Positions 61,886-64,000 of a stretch of 64,000 nucleotides of DNA are shown here, piece by piece. Made by a program: the position numbers and the translations under genes. The notes below the pieces were generated by a model that searched no databases, was not told the origin of the DNA, and saw nothing but the letters and a program-made list of their open reading frames with translations. Each line of letters opens with the position of its first letter. The stretch's first letter is position 1. Source of the stretch: Rhizobium giardinii bv. giardinii H152 (lineage in GTDB: Bacteria; Pseudomonadota; Alphaproteobacteria; Rhizobiales; Rhizobiaceae); assembly GCF_000379605.1 (NCBI RefSeq), contig NZ_KB902579.1:124111-188110 (forward strand), read 5' to 3'.

Positions 61886-63936
61886 TGAACGATGAACTGA
61901 AGAATCTTGGCCACATGACCCCGCCGGCGCCGTCTTCCGAAGCGCGGGCCCGTGCGCTGGCGCTCGCGATGCAGGCGTTCGAGGCGGCCGAAAATAGTTT
62001 AGCCGCACCCCAAGGAACCGCCGCGCACCGGCGTCAAAGCTCCATATTCAACAGGCTATGGAGCCCCATCATGAACAGGAAATTCCTCGCAGGCTCGGCA
62101 CTTGCCACGCTGCTCGTCGTGCCTGCCGCTGCTTTTCTCACGCTGGAGCTGACGCGCAATGGATTGCCGGTCGATACGGGCGAGCAGCAGATCGAGGTGG
62201 TCGGCAAAGATGCATCGAAGGGCTCAGAGACGAAGGGCGCAATTGCCGCAAAGCCCGCGTCGGACGTCGCAGCGGACAAACAGTTGACGCCGGAAGCCTC
62301 AAGCACGGTGGCAGAAGCTGAGGCGGAAATTGCCGTGAAAAGAGAAACCGGCATTGTGGCTGACGACGCTTATGGAATCGTCCGCGAACGGCATGCTGCT
62401 CCATCTCCGGCGGGTGGGATTGAAATGTTGGCTGGCGGCTCTGCCATGCGTACCATGCCCGCGCCGTCCATCGTCCCAAGTGACATAATGCCTCCTCAGG
62501 AAGAAAATCGGGACCGCTTTTCCTCGGGCGAAACCAACCCCGTCAAGAGCGTCACCACCGATCCGGTATCGACCTTCTCCGCGGATGTCGACACGGCTTC
62601 CTATTCCTTCGTGCGCAAGGCGCTGATGGCCGGCGAGATGCCGGATCCTGACAGCGTGCGCGTCGAGGAGATGATCAATTATTTCCCCTATGACTGGCCG
62701 GGTCCGGAAAGCGAAGCCGAGCCGTTCAAGGCAACGGTCACCGTCCTGCCGACGCCGTGGAATGCCAATACGCGGCTGATGCATGTGGGGATCAAGGGGT
62801 ATGACGTGGTGGCTGCAGCGGCGCCGCGCGCGAACCTGGTGTTCCTGATCGATGTTTCCGGCTCGATGGACGAGCCCGACAAGCTGCCTCTCCTGAAGAG
62901 CGCCTTCCGTCTTCTGGTCGACAAGCTGAAGCCCGAGGATACGGTTTCGATCGTCACCTATGCCGGCAATGCCGGCACGGTGCTCGAGCCGACAGCGATC
63001 AAGGATAAGGCAAAAATCCTGGCCGCGATCGACACGCTTCAGCCGGGTGGTTCGACGGCCGGAGCGCAGGGGTTGGAGGCGGCCTACGATCTGGCTGAGC
63101 GGGCCTTTGTCAAGGGCGGCGTCAACCGGATCATGCTGGCGACCGACGGCGACTTCAATGTCGGCCCTTCCAGCGACGAGGACCTGAAAGCGACGATCGA
63201 ACAGAAGCGCAAGAGCGGCATCTTCCTCTCGGTCCTTGGCTTTGGCCGCGGCAATTACAACGATGCCTTGATGCAGACGCTGGCGCAGAATGGCAATGGC
63301 ACGGCGAGCTATATCGACACGCTGGCCGAAGCGCAGAAGTCGCTGGTCGAGGAGGCGGGGTCGTCGCTCTTCCCGATCGCCAAGGACGTCAAGTTCCAGG
63401 TCGAGTTCAATCCGCGCGAGATCGCCGAATACCGGCTGATCGGCTACGAGACCCGCGCCCTGAAGCGTGAGGACTTCAACAACGACAGGGTCGACGCCGG
63501 CGACATCGGCTCAGGCCACCGCGTCACCGCGATCTACGAGATCACCCCGAAGGGCAGCCCCGCGGTCCTCAACGACGATCTGCGCTACGGCGCCGCGCCG
63601 GCAACGCAACAGGCCGACCCGGCAGAGAAGTCGGGCGAACTGGCCTTCCTGAAAATCCGCTACAAGAAGCCGGACGGCAACACCAGCAGCCTGATCACGA
63701 CGCCCGTGACGGAAGAAAACGCCGTGCCGTCCCTGCAGCAGGCGGGGCAGGATGTGCGATTCTCCGTCGCGGTCGCGGCCTTCGGCCAAAAGCTGCGGGG
63801 AACGGATGCCGTGTCGGCCTATCCCTACGGTTCGATCCTCGATCTGGCTGCGAGCGCCAAGGGGGAGGACACCTACGGCTACCGCGCCGAGTTCCTCAAC
63901 CTTGTCCGTTTGGCAAAGAGCCTCGGTGGCGAATGA
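61882..63936 (+). CDS. membrane-anchored von Willebrand factor A protein
   Basis: This 684-residue protein has an N-terminal cytoplasmic stretch of about 60 residues, one hydrophobic helix (LAGSALATLLVVPAAAFLTL, about 68-88), a low-complexity linker, and a YfbK-like region: an anchor segment (TFSADVDTASYSFVRKALM), the vWA domain (about 300-480) with the MIDAS motif LIDVSGSM and ATDGDFNVG, then a C-terminal DUF3520-like beta domain. It overlaps the sigma gene by 4 bp. The cytoplasmic part could bind the sigma factor as an anti-sigma, but no zinc motif is visible. The ATG is preceded by CAGGGAG. Confidence 0.85.
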   Translation: MMNDELKNLGHMTPPAPSSEARARALALAMQAFEAAENSLAAPQGTAAHRRQSSIFNRLWSPIMNRKFLAGSALATLLVVPAAAFLTLELTRNGLPVDTGEQQIEVVGKDASKGSETKGAIAAKPASDVAADKQLTPEASSTVAEAEAEIAVKRETGIVADDAYGIVRERHAAPSPAGGIEMLAGGSAMRTMPAPSIVPSDIMPPQEENRDRFSSGETNPVKSVTTDPVSTFSADVDTASYSFVRKALMAGEMPDPDSVRVEEMINYFPYDWPGPESEAEPFKATVTVLPTPWNANTRLMHVGIKGYDVVAAAAPRANLVFLIDVSGSMDEPDKLPLLKSAFRLLVDKLKPEDTVSIVTYAGNAGTVLEPTAIKDKAKILAAIDTLQPGGSTAGAQGLEAAYDLAERAFVKGGVNRIMLATDGDFNVGPSSDEDLKATIEQKRKSGIFLSVLGFGRGNYNDALMQTLAQNGNGTASYIDTLAEAQKSLVEEAGSSLFPIAKDVKFQVEFNPREIAEYRLIGYETRALKREDFNNDRVDAGDIGSGHRVTAIYEITPKGSPAVLNDDLRYGAAPATQQADPAEKSGELAFLKIRYKKPDGNTSSLITTPVTEENAVPSLQQAGQDVRFSVAVAAFGQKLRGTDAVSAYPYGSILDLAASAKGEDTYGYRAEFLNLVRLAKSLGGE

Positions 63937-64000
63937 GGCAGCGAAGGGTCAGGCTTTCGGGTAGGCCCTTTCGAGGCCTCCCGATCTGACGAGGCCAGTC

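Noticed and set aside
1-64000. CRISPR arrays, insertion sequences, prophage genes, tRNA or rRNA genes
   Set aside because: I found no regularly spaced repeats, no transposase or integrase motif, no phage structural gene and no cloverleaf-like sequence in reading the window, though a covariance-model scan would be more sensitive for RNA genes.

Overview
The window looks like a stretch of a high-GC alphaproteobacterial genome, most likely from the Rhizobiaceae (Rhizobium, Ensifer, Agrobacterium or Shinella type). The reasons are a hybrid heme-PAS FixL next to an OmpR-type regulator and a FixK, an ExoD protein, an Agrobacterium-type uronate dehydrogenase homologue, DUF1127 proteins, and compact operons with Shine-Dalgarno motifs. 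I found no tRNA, rRNA, CRISPR array, insertion sequence or prophage. The exact genus and replicon cannot be read from this sequence alone.

Bases 1-14400 form an oxygen-responsive stress module. A hybrid heme-PAS histidine kinase (2759-4681), a divergent OmpR-type regulator (1118-1852) and a Crp/Fnr regulator of FixK type (1983-2726) share an intergenic region with a GTTACA-N4-GTTACA direct repeat. Around them are two BON-domain proteins, two universal stress proteins, a flavin-type oxidoreductase, an Hsp20, two P-type ATPases and an exported EF-hand protein. Six 14-bp sites fitting the FixK/Fnr pattern TTGA-N6-(T/G)CAA lie upstream of these genes, so the segment reads as a local FixK regulon.

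Bases 14400-20600 hold a small catabolic cluster under a GntR/FCD regulator: a uronate-dehydrogenase-like epimerase, an FAD oxidoreductase and two SDRs. Envelope proteins follow. Bases 20700-26800 contain an OafA-like acyltransferase with an SGNH domain and the sulfate uptake operon sbp-cysT-cysW-cysA. Bases 27000-39400 contain a lipoprotein, a DUF924 protein, an MscS-family channel, a dimethylglycine/sarcosine-dehydrogenase-like flavoprotein, two tandem paralogous double-receiver proteins (one with a GGDEF domain), a GbdR/ArgR-like regulator and several very small proteins. Bases 39480-46000 carry a tripartite tricarboxylate transporter (tctABC) with its own DctB/DctD-type two-component system.

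Bases 48480-60470 are the most interesting part: an apparently complete corrinoid-dependent methyl-transfer pathway in what should be an aerobic bacterium. It has an MttB-family methyltransferase without pyrrolysine, a corrinoid protein, a reductive activase with a [2Fe-2S] domain, a methyl-THF:corrinoid methyltransferase, a methylene-THF reductase with a separate Cys-rich MTHFR_C partner, a formyltransferase-like protein, a DUF1638 protein and a ferredoxin-like protein. Together these could move a methyl group from a methylated (probably quaternary) amine to tetrahydrofolate and oxidise it. Three of the components carry Arg/Gly-rich tails, and a low-GC gene with a nuclease-like motif is inserted in the operon. 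The GbdR-like regulator and the DMGDH-like enzyme earlier in the window fit the same theme of betaine and methylamine use. The right end holds a phosphodiester-glycosidase-like protein and an ECF sigma factor translationally coupled to a membrane-anchored von Willebrand A protein.
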